NCBI RefSeq assembly: GCF_000423565.1
Contig: NZ_AUIF01000029.1
Location: forward strand, 97,868 to 161,867
DNA length: 64,000 nt
DNA from: Runella zeae DSM 19591
GTDB lineage: Bacteria; Bacteroidota; Bacteroidia; Cytophagales; Spirosomataceae
Direction: 5' to 3'
Shown: piece by piece, positions 51,973 to 62,400 of the stretch
How the letters are laid out: each line of letters begins with the position of its first letter
How positions within the stretch are numbered: position 1 is the stretch's first letter
Notes under the pieces: generated by a model
Databases searched by the model: none
What the model was told of the DNA's origin: nothing
Seen by the model: only the letters and a program-made list of their open reading frames with translations
Translations under genes and position numbers: made by a program

Positions 51973-52806
51973 TCAATAGCGTTCAAACTTATCCCAATCA
52001 GGTTTTCGTTTTTGGAGGAAAGCATCACGTCCTTCTTCGGCTTCTTCGGTCATATAGCCCAAACGGGTAGCCTCTCCCGCAAAAAGCTGCTGTCCCACTA
52101 GTCCGTCATCCACGAGATTGAAAGCAAATTTCAACATCCGAATTGCCATCGGGCTTTTACCGAGGATTTCCTGTGCCCACTGAAAAGCGGTATCTTCCAG
52201 TTCGTCGTGAGGTACTACGGCATTGACCATGCCCATTTCATAGGCTTCTTGTGCGGAGTAGTTACGTCCCAAAAAGAATATTTCGCGAGCGCGCTTTTGA
52301 CCAATCATGCGTGCCAAATAAGCCGAGCCATAGCCAGCATCATAGCTCGCCACGTCGGCATCTGTCTGTTTGAAGATAGCGTGTTCTTTGCTTGCTAGCG
52401 ACAAATCACAAACCACATGAAGGCTATGCCCCCCTCCTACTGCCCAGCCCGGTACTACGGCGATAACGGGCTTGGTCATAAAGCGAATCTGTCGCTGTAC
52501 TTCTAAGATATTGAGACGATCACGACCGTCTTCGGCCCGATACCCCCCTTTTTGGCGAGCTTTTTGGTCTCCGCCAGAGCAAAATGCCCACACGCCATCT
52601 TTGGGCGAAGGCCCTTCGCCCGAAAGTAGCACTACACCAATGTGGGGATCATGAGTAGCATCGGCAAAAGCATCTAATAACTCAAAGGTGGTATGAGGGC
52701 GAAAGGCATTGCGAACTTCGGGGCGGTTAAAGGCAATACGTGCCACGCCATCGCATTTTTTGTAAGTAATATCGGTATACTCTTTTACGGTAGTCCAGTT
52801 GGGCAT
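51973..52806 (-). CDS. menB: 1,4-dihydroxy-2-naphthoyl-CoA synthase
   Basis: 277 residues of the crotonase fold; closes the second ring of menaquinone from o-succinylbenzoyl-CoA. MenB-type marks are YKKCDGVARIAFNRPEVRNAFRPHT, the oxyanion and substrate segments FCSGGDQKARQKGGY, VVPGWAVGGGHSLHVVCDLSLAS and the long DADVASYDAGYGSAYLARMIGQKRAREIFFLGR, which contains residues specific to MenB. The C-terminal FLQKRKPDWDKFERY is also typical. Menaquinone is the usual respiratory quinone of Bacteroidota, which fits. The other men genes are not adjacent. A -7 box TACTTTTG (52825-52832, minus) lies 19 bases before the ATG. Confidence 0.96.
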   Translation of the reverse strand: MPNWTTVKEYTDITYKKCDGVARIAFNRPEVRNAFRPHTTFELLDAFADATHDPHIGVVLLSGEGPSPKDGVWAFCSGGDQKARQKGGYRAEDGRDRLNILEVQRQIRFMTKPVIAVVPGWAVGGGHSLHVVCDLSLASKEHAIFKQTDADVASYDAGYGSAYLARMIGQKRAREIFFLGRNYSAQEAYEMGMVNAVVPHDELEDTAFQWAQEILGKSPMAIRMLKFAFNLVDDGLVGQQLFAGEATRLGYMTEEAEEGRDAFLQKRKPDWDKFERY

Positions 52807-52824
52807 AATAATGTTTTTTTTTTA

Positions 52825-52832
52825 CAAAAGTA
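52825..52832 (-). promoter_or_regulatory. -7 box of menB promoter
   Basis: TACTTTTG on the minus strand matches TAnnTTTG; the nearest TTG (52858-52860) is 25 bases upstream, a little far. Confidence 0.5.
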
Positions 52833-52870
52833 AAAATAAAAAAGGCAGAAGTCAGTACAACTTCCACCTT
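52833..52870 (-). terminator. Second terminator-like hairpin between the OmpA-family gene and menB
   Basis: On the minus strand AAGG-x2-GAAGT pairs with ACTTC-x2-CCTT, followed by a T/A-rich run (A-tract 52834-52843 on the plus strand). It directly precedes the menB -7 box. Confidence 0.45.
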
Positions 52871-52932
52871 TCAATCAAACACTATTTGAACCTTTTAATA
52901 AGACGCTTTGAAGCTCAAAAAGTAACTATAAA

Positions 52933-52967
52933 ACAAAACAGAAACCTCAAAGAGATTTCTGTTTTGT
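52933..52967 (-). terminator. Terminator of the adhesin-porP-ompA operon
   Basis: 12-bp arms (ACAAAACAGAAA at 52933-52944, complement at 52956-52967). On the minus strand it is followed by a T-rich stretch (TTTTAT). It lies 22 bases after the OmpA-family stop. Confidence 0.7.
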
Positions 52968-52988
52968 GAGCAACCTTAAAACTTTATT

Positions 52989-55376
52989 TTACAAACTTAA
53001 GATTTTGATTTCCGTACGGCGATTTTGCTGGTGTTCTTCTTCACTACAAGACACCCCGTCTTTACATTTATTGACAGGTTTTTCTTCACCATAGCCTGCT
53101 GCGATAATTCTCTTTGACGAAACGCCCTGCTTTACAATATACGACACAGCGGCTTTGGCCCGTTTTGTCGAAAGGGTCTTATTGTATTTGGTAGAAGAAC
53201 GGCTATCAGTGTGAGACCCAAACTCAATCTTCATTTTGGGATACTTGTTCATCAAGCCCACCAATTTATTTAATTCAGATTCGGCATCAGAACGAATATT
53301 CCATTTGTTGAGGTCATAGTAAATATTATCAATTTTGATAACATCTCCTTTTTCAAACATGGTGATATTTGCTTCTGAAAACTCTTCACCTTTCACTTTG
53401 GTACCCATAGTGGCGAGGTTGTCTTTAAGAGCTTCTATAGAGTAGTCACATCCGCTTGGTACTTCAAACTCATAAGCACCGTTGGCATCCGTAACTGCCT
53501 CTAGGGTAGAGCCGTCACATTCGTTGTGTAACAAAACTTTCACCCCTGAAATAGGCTTCCGGTCCTTTTGAGTTGTCACTAGCCCTCTTAACGTAAACAT
53601 CTTTACGGGAGGTGCTTTGGGTTTGACTTTATCTAATGGAATTTCTAATTGCACTAACTCCGTGGCATCTAGGTCTTTAGTTGTGAAGTTGCGTGCATTG
53701 TTAACGTAGCCTTCATTGGAGGCCTTGAATACAAAATCCGTTTCTGAATCAAGGCAAATTTTGAGGTTACCGTCTTTGTCGGTATAGAGTGTTTTGGTAC
53801 CCGGCTCGCTTTCACTCTTGCTGACTACTTCCACGGCTGCACTCGCCAACGACGCCTTGGTAGCAGCATCAATAATGTGTACGAGTGTTTCTTGACAAGG
53901 GTTGAGCGGACCTACCCGTTCGAAACGAAACAAGTCATCATCCTCACCACCTCTTTTGCGATTGCTACTAAAAAAGCCACTTTTACGCTCCGCATCGGTA
54001 ATCAATCCAAAATCATCTTTTGTAGAGTTGATAGGTTCTCCTAAGTTGGTAGGTTTACGAGCCATGACACCATTGATGAGTTTGGCATAAAATATATCTA
54101 AGCCCCCCATGCCAGCAAGTCCGTCAGAAGCAAAGTATAAATTACCTTGCTCGTCTACAAACGGAAACATTTCATTGCCTTGGCTATTGACAGACGGCCC
54201 TAAGTTGACAGGAGTTGACCAGTTACCATTTTCGTTGCGACTGACATAAATATCAGTGCCACCAAAACCTCCCGGCATATCAGATACAAAATAAAGCAAT
54301 TGATCATCTTTGGATAAAGTAGGATGCCCTACCGAATACTCATCGTTGTTGAAAGGTAACTCTTGTAGATTTTCCCAATTGTTGCCTTTCAATTCGGCAG
54401 AGTACAACTTTAATTTGTTGATACCTTCTTTACTGGTTTTATATTTTCCATTTAAATAATTGTTGCGAGTAAATAGTATTTTGCTACCGTCTTTGAAAAA
54501 AGCTACGGGTCCTTCATGATATTTAGAATTTAGTGCTTTTCCCATGTTTTGTGACTCGATGACAGGTGCCTGCAGTGGTTCAGGATTTTTGTCATTGAGC
54601 GAACGATAAGTAGCAGGGATTTTGGTATCATTGGCAGTGGGAGAGGTATATTCGTCCGACCCCAGAAGGTATACACCTTTATTTTTTGCGAGGGTCCGGT
54701 TTGCACCAGCTGACCCACCTACTTTACTAGTTTTGGAAGAATTGACAATGGACAAATCTGGCACTTCGTACAAGTCTAGGAATGCCGTTTGGTTCCATCC
54801 ATACACTCTTTTTATGTTTACGGCTTCGTTGCGTGCCGATACAAATACGAGTCCTTTTTTATAATAAACGGGGCTAAATTCGGCTCGATTAGTATTGATA
54901 TTGTCTAGGGATTGTACTACATAGCTAGTGGCATTTTTTGAGAGTTTGCCTACATTTGAGTATAATTTTGTAAAATCTTTCCCTCTTTGGTCTTCTTGTT
55001 GAGCTTGGCTGTAACGTTCGTAAATCTCCTTGGCTTCATCATATTTACCATTGCTGGCAAGTGCTTGTGCAAAATACAAATAAGAACTAGCATGTTCGTG
55101 AGGTATGGTTTTACCCTCTCCCATCGCCAATCGAAAAATGCGCTCGGCATTTGGGGTATCTCTGAGTTGGTGATAGCTATGTCCTAGTTTTAGGAGTGTA
55201 TTGAGTTTGACTGTATCTTGTAAGTTTTGTTTAAGTGCATTTTCATACAACTCAATGGCTTTACTATAAGCCATCATTTCATATTGGCGGTTGGCTTGGC
55301 TTAGAGAGGACTGTGCATGCGCATCTTTTGCCCAAATCGCTACTGCCAGTGCAATTAGAAAAATATAGGTCTTCAT
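52989..55376 (-). CDS. OmpA-family protein with TPR, PD40 and peptidoglycan-binding domains
   Basis: 795 residues. Signal peptide (MKTYIFLIALAVAIWAKDAHA) is followed by TPR-like helices (22-150). A beta-propeller of PD40/WD40-like repeats spans about 160-490 (FSPVYYKKGLVFVSARNE, GHPTLSKDDQLLYFVSDMPGG, MFPFVDEQGNLYFASDGLAG). Two carboxypeptidase-regulatory-like beta modules (about 500-660) and a C-terminal OmpA domain (about 680-795) end it; KIEFGSHTDSRSSTKYNKTLSTKRA and RIIAAGYGE-x-QNRRTEI contain the peptidoglycan-binding aspartate and arginine. Proteins of this layout sit with PorP/SprF and a giant adhesin in gliding and T9SS loci, where they are thought to anchor the complex to the cell wall (PorE/SprE-like role, inferred). 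It is third in the operon. Confidence 0.88.
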   Translation of the reverse strand: MKTYIFLIALAVAIWAKDAHAQSSLSQANRQYEMMAYSKAIELYENALKQNLQDTVKLNTLLKLGHSYHQLRDTPNAERIFRLAMGEGKTIPHEHASSYLYFAQALASNGKYDEAKEIYERYSQAQQEDQRGKDFTKLYSNVGKLSKNATSYVVQSLDNINTNRAEFSPVYYKKGLVFVSARNEAVNIKRVYGWNQTAFLDLYEVPDLSIVNSSKTSKVGGSAGANRTLAKNKGVYLLGSDEYTSPTANDTKIPATYRSLNDKNPEPLQAPVIESQNMGKALNSKYHEGPVAFFKDGSKILFTRNNYLNGKYKTSKEGINKLKLYSAELKGNNWENLQELPFNNDEYSVGHPTLSKDDQLLYFVSDMPGGFGGTDIYVSRNENGNWSTPVNLGPSVNSQGNEMFPFVDEQGNLYFASDGLAGMGGLDIFYAKLINGVMARKPTNLGEPINSTKDDFGLITDAERKSGFFSSNRKRGGEDDDLFRFERVGPLNPCQETLVHIIDAATKASLASAAVEVVSKSESEPGTKTLYTDKDGNLKICLDSETDFVFKASNEGYVNNARNFTTKDLDATELVQLEIPLDKVKPKAPPVKMFTLRGLVTTQKDRKPISGVKVLLHNECDGSTLEAVTDANGAYEFEVPSGCDYSIEALKDNLATMGTKVKGEEFSEANITMFEKGDVIKIDNIYYDLNKWNIRSDAESELNKLVGLMNKYPKMKIEFGSHTDSRSSTKYNKTLSTKRAKAAVSYIVKQGVSSKRIIAAGYGEEKPVNKCKDGVSCSEEEHQQNRRTEIKILSL

Positions 55377-55399
55377 GATTCAGAAATTTGGGTAAGAAA

Positions 55400-55452
55400 A
55401 AAGGTATACTCTCCGTTGTCGGTTTTAAACCCAGCATGAAGAATATACCTTT
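55400..55452 (-). other. Hairpin between porP/sprF-like and OmpA-family genes
   Basis: AAAGGTATA (55400-55408) pairs with TATACCTTT (55444-55452) around a 35-base loop; on the minus strand the second arm runs into TTTTTTC. It could be a weak attenuator or stabiliser that sets the ratio of the two proteins. Confidence 0.4.
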
Positions 55453-55472
55453 GAATCGTCGAAAATAATCCC

Positions 55473-56480
55473 TTAGAAATAACGCGGAGTGAGAATTTTG
55501 CTCTTGCTAAAGCCAAATTCGTAACGCAACATTATCTCGTGGGTAGGAATGCTCAAAAATTTACGTTCCTGATTGAGTCGGTTGCGCGTCCAGTCGTATG
55601 AATACCCCAAACGAAACTGATCTGAAAGCTGTATTTCAATCATTCCAACTAGTGCATCACCTTTGAGGGCATTGCCTTCTTTATCTTCCTGAATTTGGCC
55701 AGCGTAAGTCGTAAAACGGTTGTGACGATACGACATACCTAAAGCGATACGGTCATTGAACCAGACGTTGACGTTTCCGTCAAGAGAAAGCCCAGCTCCA
55801 TTTACATAACGCGCCATCATCGAAGGTTTGAGTTTGACATTGTTACGCCCGACTACAAATCCTGCGGTGGCATAAAAATGCCGGCGGATTTTAGCACGCT
55901 GCTCACCTGAATCATAATCAGAGAGGTTGTTTTCGATAAGATAAGGTACCGAAACCCCAATATAAGACCGGTCGTTGCTTAAATAGATACCCGTACCGAA
56001 GTTAGGTAGAATTTTAGACACATTGCTTGCAAAAGCAGGGTCGGACAAATTATTTCCTAGATTTGCTTTTGCCAAATCCCAACGGAAATTCATAGCACCA
56101 CCTTGCAATCCCAAAGCCAAGGTCGAACGTTCGCCCATTTTGATACGAAAAGCGTAAGAAAGCATGGCTCCTGTCCAGTTTTCGAGGCCTACTTGATCGT
56201 TGAAAAGCTGCAAACCTAGTCCTACTCTTTCACGATTCACGGGCATATCAATCGTAAAAGTAGCGGTTTGTGGAGCACCTGGCATTCCTCCCCATTGATT
56301 ACGATAGAGGGCTGTCGCACTGAGCACATCTCGACTTCCAGCATAAGCAGGATTAAGGGCCATCATGTTGAACATGTACTGCGAAAACATTTTGTCTTGC
56401 TGAGCCCAGAGTTTACTGCTGCCGATCAAAGAGATCAGCAGCAGCAACATCGTACACTTTTGTTTGATGATATTGGTCAT
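55473..56480 (-). CDS. PorP/SprF-family T9SS outer-membrane protein
   Basis: 335 residues. Signal peptide (TMLLLLISLIGSSKLWAQ) is followed directly by the family hallmark QDKMFSQYMFNMMALNPAYAGSRDVLSATALYRNQWGGMPGAPQT. A beta-barrel of alternating strands follows, ending in an aromatic strand (EIMLRYEFGFSKSK). PorP/SprF proteins are outer-membrane partners of the T9SS; SprF is needed for export and attachment of the giant gliding adhesin SprB in Flavobacterium. Its start lies only five bases after the stop of the giant adhesin gene, so the two are certainly co-transcribed and probably coupled. The OmpA-family gene follows 96 bases later. Confidence 0.94.
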   Translation of the reverse strand: MTNIIKQKCTMLLLLISLIGSSKLWAQQDKMFSQYMFNMMALNPAYAGSRDVLSATALYRNQWGGMPGAPQTATFTIDMPVNRERVGLGLQLFNDQVGLENWTGAMLSYAFRIKMGERSTLALGLQGGAMNFRWDLAKANLGNNLSDPAFASNVSKILPNFGTGIYLSNDRSYIGVSVPYLIENNLSDYDSGEQRAKIRRHFYATAGFVVGRNNVKLKPSMMARYVNGAGLSLDGNVNVWFNDRIALGMSYRHNRFTTYAGQIQEDKEGNALKGDALVGMIEIQLSDQFRLGYSYDWTRNRLNQERKFLSIPTHEIMLRYEFGFSKSKILTPRYF

Positions 56481-56485
56481 CGTGA

Positions 56486-59400
56486 TTAGCGGTTAATGGT
56501 CATGAATCGACTTGACTTCTTAATTTCACCGCCATTTTGGTCGAGGAGAATAACGTTGTAGAAGTATGTTCCAACAGGCACCGCTTGGTTACTATTGCCT
56601 ACGCCTACGTTTGCTCCACCTTCCCAATCATTCTGATAATCATTGTTACGATATACCAGATTCATCCAGCGGTTGTATATTTCTAGAACAATCTTCGTGC
56701 CAGATGGATGACGAATCACAAATTTATCGTTGATTCCGTCACCATTTGGAGAGAAGCCTTCTGGGATAAACAATCCACCGTCAGAGATAATCACGATTGG
56801 CGTAAATTCAGCTTCTGCCAAACTTGTTGGGTCATTATCACCGTTCAGATCAGGATTCAAACCATTGGTTGAGTAATCCGAAACTGTGTTTTGACCTGCT
56901 AACGCCGTACCCAACACGCGGTTTTGATATGGTGTCAATCGCCCGTCGGTAGTTACATTGATTGTAAAGAACAACGAGTCGGTAAGTCCACCTGCCAAAC
57001 GGCTCTGCTCAGCAATCAAGAGATTTGCATCGCGATCTCCGTCGAAATCAGGATTGATACGCAAGGTACTTACATCGCTGGCAGTAGGTGTACCTACCAA
57101 TTGGTAGCTAGCCCCATTCAATGAGCTGTACACTTTGGTCAACGAATCAGTCACTTGAACATTGGTCAACGTACCTGCACCATAGTTTTTCAAAATCACG
57201 CGGTAAGTCACATTCAAGCTACCGTCTCCTTTGCGGAGGGTATCTTTGATTGACAATGCCAATCCGAGCAATCCATTTCCAGGAGTTGAGTTGAGAGACA
57301 CTGGCGTTGACTCACTGTTATTACGTGGGTCTAGGTCATTGTCTGGGTCAGAGTCATTACCTGTAGTCGAAGTATCAGCGGTCATTACACCTGCTCCTGT
57401 TATACCTCTACCAATCGCTATGTTGTTGAAGGTAGTTACTGAATCAGGGTTGTAAAGCGAAACAATAACCGCCAATTCTACACTACGGGTTTTGCCTTTT
57501 GGAAGTACGCTTAACGAATCCACTAACAATTTGGTAAGTAGCCCTTGACCTGTGTAGGTAGAGTCTACAGTGAATCCTTCATCTGCAGTTACCAAAGGTT
57601 TGCCAACGATGACAGCTTTTGAGCCAAAAGTAAGACCCAAATCATCTTCTACCTGAATTTTAGTAAGATCGCTTGTACCCAAGTTAGTCACACTGATAGT
57701 ATAAGGGATTTTAAATTTACCATCTCCTACAACTATCGGCGTTCCTACTGACTTAGACAAACCAATCAACGCACTTGGCAAATCGAAACGCACTGGAGTA
57801 GAGGTATTAGCTGGAGGATCTACGACAGTTCCTTTATTAGAAATATCGCTTACAACCACACTGTTGTGGCTTCCTGATGCTACTACACTACCTAAGAATG
57901 GTCCATTGTTACCATGAGGTACTATGTTATAGGTTACATAGATTTGAGCCTCTTCTCCCACTTCCAAAGTACCTGGCGTTAAGAAGTTCTTATCGGTGGT
58001 ACCATTGTAGGCAGCATTAGCTGTAGCTGTAGTATTTCCACTGACGGTTGGCGTACCTACTACTGTATAAGTAACAGGAGACGCAAAAGCGTGAGTAATA
58101 CTGTCAACTACCTGAAGGCTAGTCAATGGAACGTTTCCTACGTTTTTGACAGTGATTTTGTAAGTAACATCATAAGTAATGTTAGTGCTATCACCGTTAC
58201 CTTTTGGTTCGATATTATCCACCGCTAAAGCTACTCCTATACTTGGTGCTACTGTTCCGTCGCTCACAACAATGCTTACAGAAGAGCGATTGTTGTCTGT
58301 CTGAGGATCTACTTGATCTGCATAGCTGATTTCAGCTCTGTTAGTCACTTGGGTTCCTGAGGTTTTAGCTCTTGCGACCACAGTAAGTGTATCACTATCA
58401 CCAGCAGCGAGAACAGGGATGCGAGTCAATAAGACACCGTTTGTATTGGTCATTCCTGAAGTTGAAAGCACTTCTAGTTCAGACGGCATAATATCACGGA
58501 CATCTACATTTGTTGCATCATGTGGGCCATAGTTAGAAACAACTATATTATAAGTTACTTCTTCGCCAAGCATTACCACATTTTTGTCTACACTCTTCAC
58601 GACGTTTAGATCAGAGCGGAGCGTATCTGTAGCACAATCAAAGATTTTCACTTCGATAGCGGCTGGTGCACTGTAGCAACCGTCTTTTTTGTAGACCACA
58701 TAATAAGTACCTGCCCCTACAGCTTCTGGTGTGCCTACTAGGCACGTACATGCCAATTCGGCTGCAGACTTAAATTGAACGGTGTAATTGCCGCTGTTGT
58801 CCAACGCTGTGGTCAAATCTACAGTAGTACTTGGACAAGTATTACGTAGGTTTTTCACGATTGGGGTTGGAAGTGCTTTCACTACTACCGTAATATAGGC
58901 AGATGGTACTGAGCAACAACGTTTTGCATCTACCAATGCGTAATAGTAAGTGCCCGGTTCGGTTACATCCCAGCTCTTCTTGTCAGAAGCAGGGAACAAC
59001 ACCTGACCATCTTTAAACCATTTCACTTGATAGCCTTGCTGTTCGCTAGCACTCAACTTGACGGTATCACCTTGGCAGATAGTGATTGTTTGTGGCAATG
59101 TATCTGCTTTCACTGTACCATTGATGACGATTTGAGGTCTAAACTTGATACCTTCAAACACTAGGTTGAGTTCATCTTTACCGGCTTGGCAATTACCGCT
59201 ACCGTCAGGATCGTTAGTAGTAAGAGTAAGTATCACATCACCCTTAATCAAATCTTCCAACGACGGATAGTAAGTTGCATCCAAAGCAAGCGGATTGCTA
59301 AATGTACCAGTGCCATTAGTAGTCCAGATGGCGCTCGTAGCTACTCCTCCAATTTTACCGTTGAGTTTGTACTCAAGAGCAGCGCAGATAGAGGCATCAG

Positions 59401-62400
59401 CACCTGCATCAGCGGTAGCTGGATTGGTTTCACAAGGTGTAGTTTCGCAAGACGAAATCAACACATGGATAGCCACACCCTCGCTATAGCATCCGGTAGT
59501 CGAGCGGAAGAATACATAGTAAGTACCTGTCACTCCTACAGCCGAAGGATTAGTCACAACTGCTGAGCTTGGTGTATTTCCTACGTGGAACTCCATCGTT
59601 AAGCCAGAGCCAGCGGTGTAGTTTTTCACAGCAGATGCAAGATCTACCGTTTTTACAGGACACACATTAGCTAAGCTTACTACTTGTGGGGTTGTTACTT
59701 TCGGTGCCACAGTCACGTTTACCGTATTTGAAGCTACGCTCTTACAATTTTCATTGTTGCAGCAGTAAGCTACATAAATAGTGCTAGCAGCAGGTACGAG
59801 CGTGATTGAACTTCCGATTTGGCCATTTGACCATTGGATATAACCAGCGCAAGCCGTTTGTGCAGTCAATGTTACTGATTCACCGAAACACAAGTTGGTT
59901 TTAGATGCTTGGATAGTTGGAGCATCTGGTACGCCCACTACAATAGTAAGCGGTGCAGAAGCAGCACTTTCACAATCACCTACTTTACAGATAGCTGTGT
60001 AGCTAGTAGTAGTTTCTGGCGTTACAGTGATTGAAGCACTATTTGCACCAGTTGACCACAATACTGAGCCTGCACAACCCGAAACAGACAACGATACCTG
60101 CTCACCTTTACAGATGTGAGTAGCAGAAGTCACGATTGTCGGCGTATTTACTTTTGTTACTACTACACTTACTGCATTTGAAGCACTGCTAGTGCAATCA
60201 CCTTTTTGACATACCGCTGTGTAAGTAGTGGTACCAATTGGGTTCACAGTAATGCTGTTTCCAGTGCTACCATTTGACCATTGAATATTACCACCTTCAC
60301 ATCCAGATGCCGATAGAGTGACACTAGAACCTTCGCAGATAACCGCTGAACTAGCAGTAATTTGAGGTGCTACGCAATTTCCAACAGTCACTTTTACTGG
60401 TACAGAAGCAGAGCTTGTACAGTTACCTACTTTACAAGTAGCAGTGTATGAAGTAGTTTCAGAAGGATTAACTACGATACTAGCCCCTACCATGCCATTT
60501 GACCAAGTCACTTCTCCGTCACAGCCAGAAGCTGTCAAGATAGAAGTTTCTCCCGCTTGGATAGAAGTTGGACTTGCAGAAACTGTTGGTACAGGTACTG
60601 GAATAACCTTGATAGTGTAATCAGCTGATACTGGGCTTGAGCAGTCTCCTACTTTACATACTGCCGTATAGGTAGTTGTTATAGTTGGATGTACTACGAT
60701 GGCTTCGCCAGTTTCTCCGGTTGACCAGTGTACGATACCTGCACAGTTTGGCACTTGTAGAGTTACACTTTCACCAGGACATACTTTGTCGGTACTGCAT
60801 ATTACTACAGGTTTTTCAGGTGCTGGTACTACAATCACGGTAGCAGAAGCAGGGTTGCTTGAGCAGTTACCGATTTTGCAGATTGCTGTATAAGTAGTAG
60901 TATTATTTACCACAACAGATATACTCGACGTAGTAGCGCCTGTATTCCATGTAATTGTACCACCTACACAACCACTCGCCGTCAAAGTCACAGTGCTACC
61001 AGCACATACTGATTCAGAAGGACTTACGGTAATTGATGGCGGTGTAGTGTTATTACCTACCGTCACTGTTACGCTACCAGGTGCACTATCACATTGGCCA
61101 TTGGCACGGCATGAGGCAGTATAAGTAGTAGTAGTGCTCGGCTTAACAACAATGCTTGTTACTCCTACTGCACCAGTACTCCACACTACAGCTCCAGCGC
61201 AGCCCGATGCGGTAAGCGTCACACTATCCCCAGCGCAGATGCTTGGTTTAGAAGACACTACTGTTGGTGCAGGACCTGAGGTAGTTACAGTTACTTTTAC
61301 TTTATTAATAGTCGAGCTTTCGCAAGTTCCCACTTTACAGATAGCAGTATATTCCGTAGTAGATGCAGGTCTTACTACAATACTGCTTCCAGTGGCGCCA
61401 TTTGACCATACAATGGTACCTGCACATGCACCGCTTGCGGTTAATACTGTGCTATCGCCGGCACAAATAAGCGTTTTAGACGCAGCTACAACTACTGGAG
61501 TTGGGTTTCCTACAGTGATAGTCACTGGAGATGAAGGCTCACTTGTACAGTTTCCTACTTTGCAAATAGCAGTATAGCTAGTTGTAGCGCTTGGGCTTAC
61601 TACAATACTTGCTCCAGTAGCACCATTTGACCAGAGGACTTCACCTTCACAACCGGCTGCTGTAAGAGTTGCGCTTCCGTTGTTACAGATTACTGTTGAA
61701 GAACTTGCAGTCACAGTTGGAGCAGCTACAGGAACCACCTTGATGGTGTAGTCTTTCGAGCGTGCTTTACAACCATTGAGGTTACATGCTGCCCAGTAAG
61801 TAGTAGTCTGAGTTGGATATACTACGATTGCTGTTCCAGTTTCACCCGTTGACCATTCTACAATACCAGCGCAGTTGTTTACTTGAAGTGTTACACTTTC
61901 ACCAGGACAGATTTTGTCGGTGCTGCAAACTACCTCAGGAACAGGCCCGCCAGGCGTCACTGTAATAGCAATAGATGCAGGTGCACTTTCACAAGTTCCA
62001 ATTTTGCAAATTGCAGAGTAACTAGTAGTGACTTCAGGTGTTACGGTGATTTGTGCACCTGTAGCCCCTGTACTCCATCTGATTGTACCTGCACAATTTG
62101 CAGCCGTCAACACCACTGAGCTACCTGCACAGATTGTCGTAGAAGGACTTGCTGTTATTGCTGGCGTAGTTGGAGTGTTTACATGTATTGAGATAGCATT
62201 TGAGGGATCGCTTTCGCAGCCATTTTTCTTACATGTTGCCGTGTAGATAGTTGTTTGACTTGGTCTCACAACGATAGTTGTACCTGTTGCACCATTTGAC
62301 CAAGTTATGACACCTCCTGTGCAACCGAGTGCATGAATGGTAGTACTATCTCCCGCGCAGATATTGGTAGTAGCACATGCCAAGACTGGCTTATCTGGTT

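Noticed and set aside
61134..61577. Plus-strand open frames (147 codons and others) opposite the adhesin repeats
   Set aside because: They recur with the Ig repeats on the other strand, as expected from repetitive codon use, and have no independent start signals.
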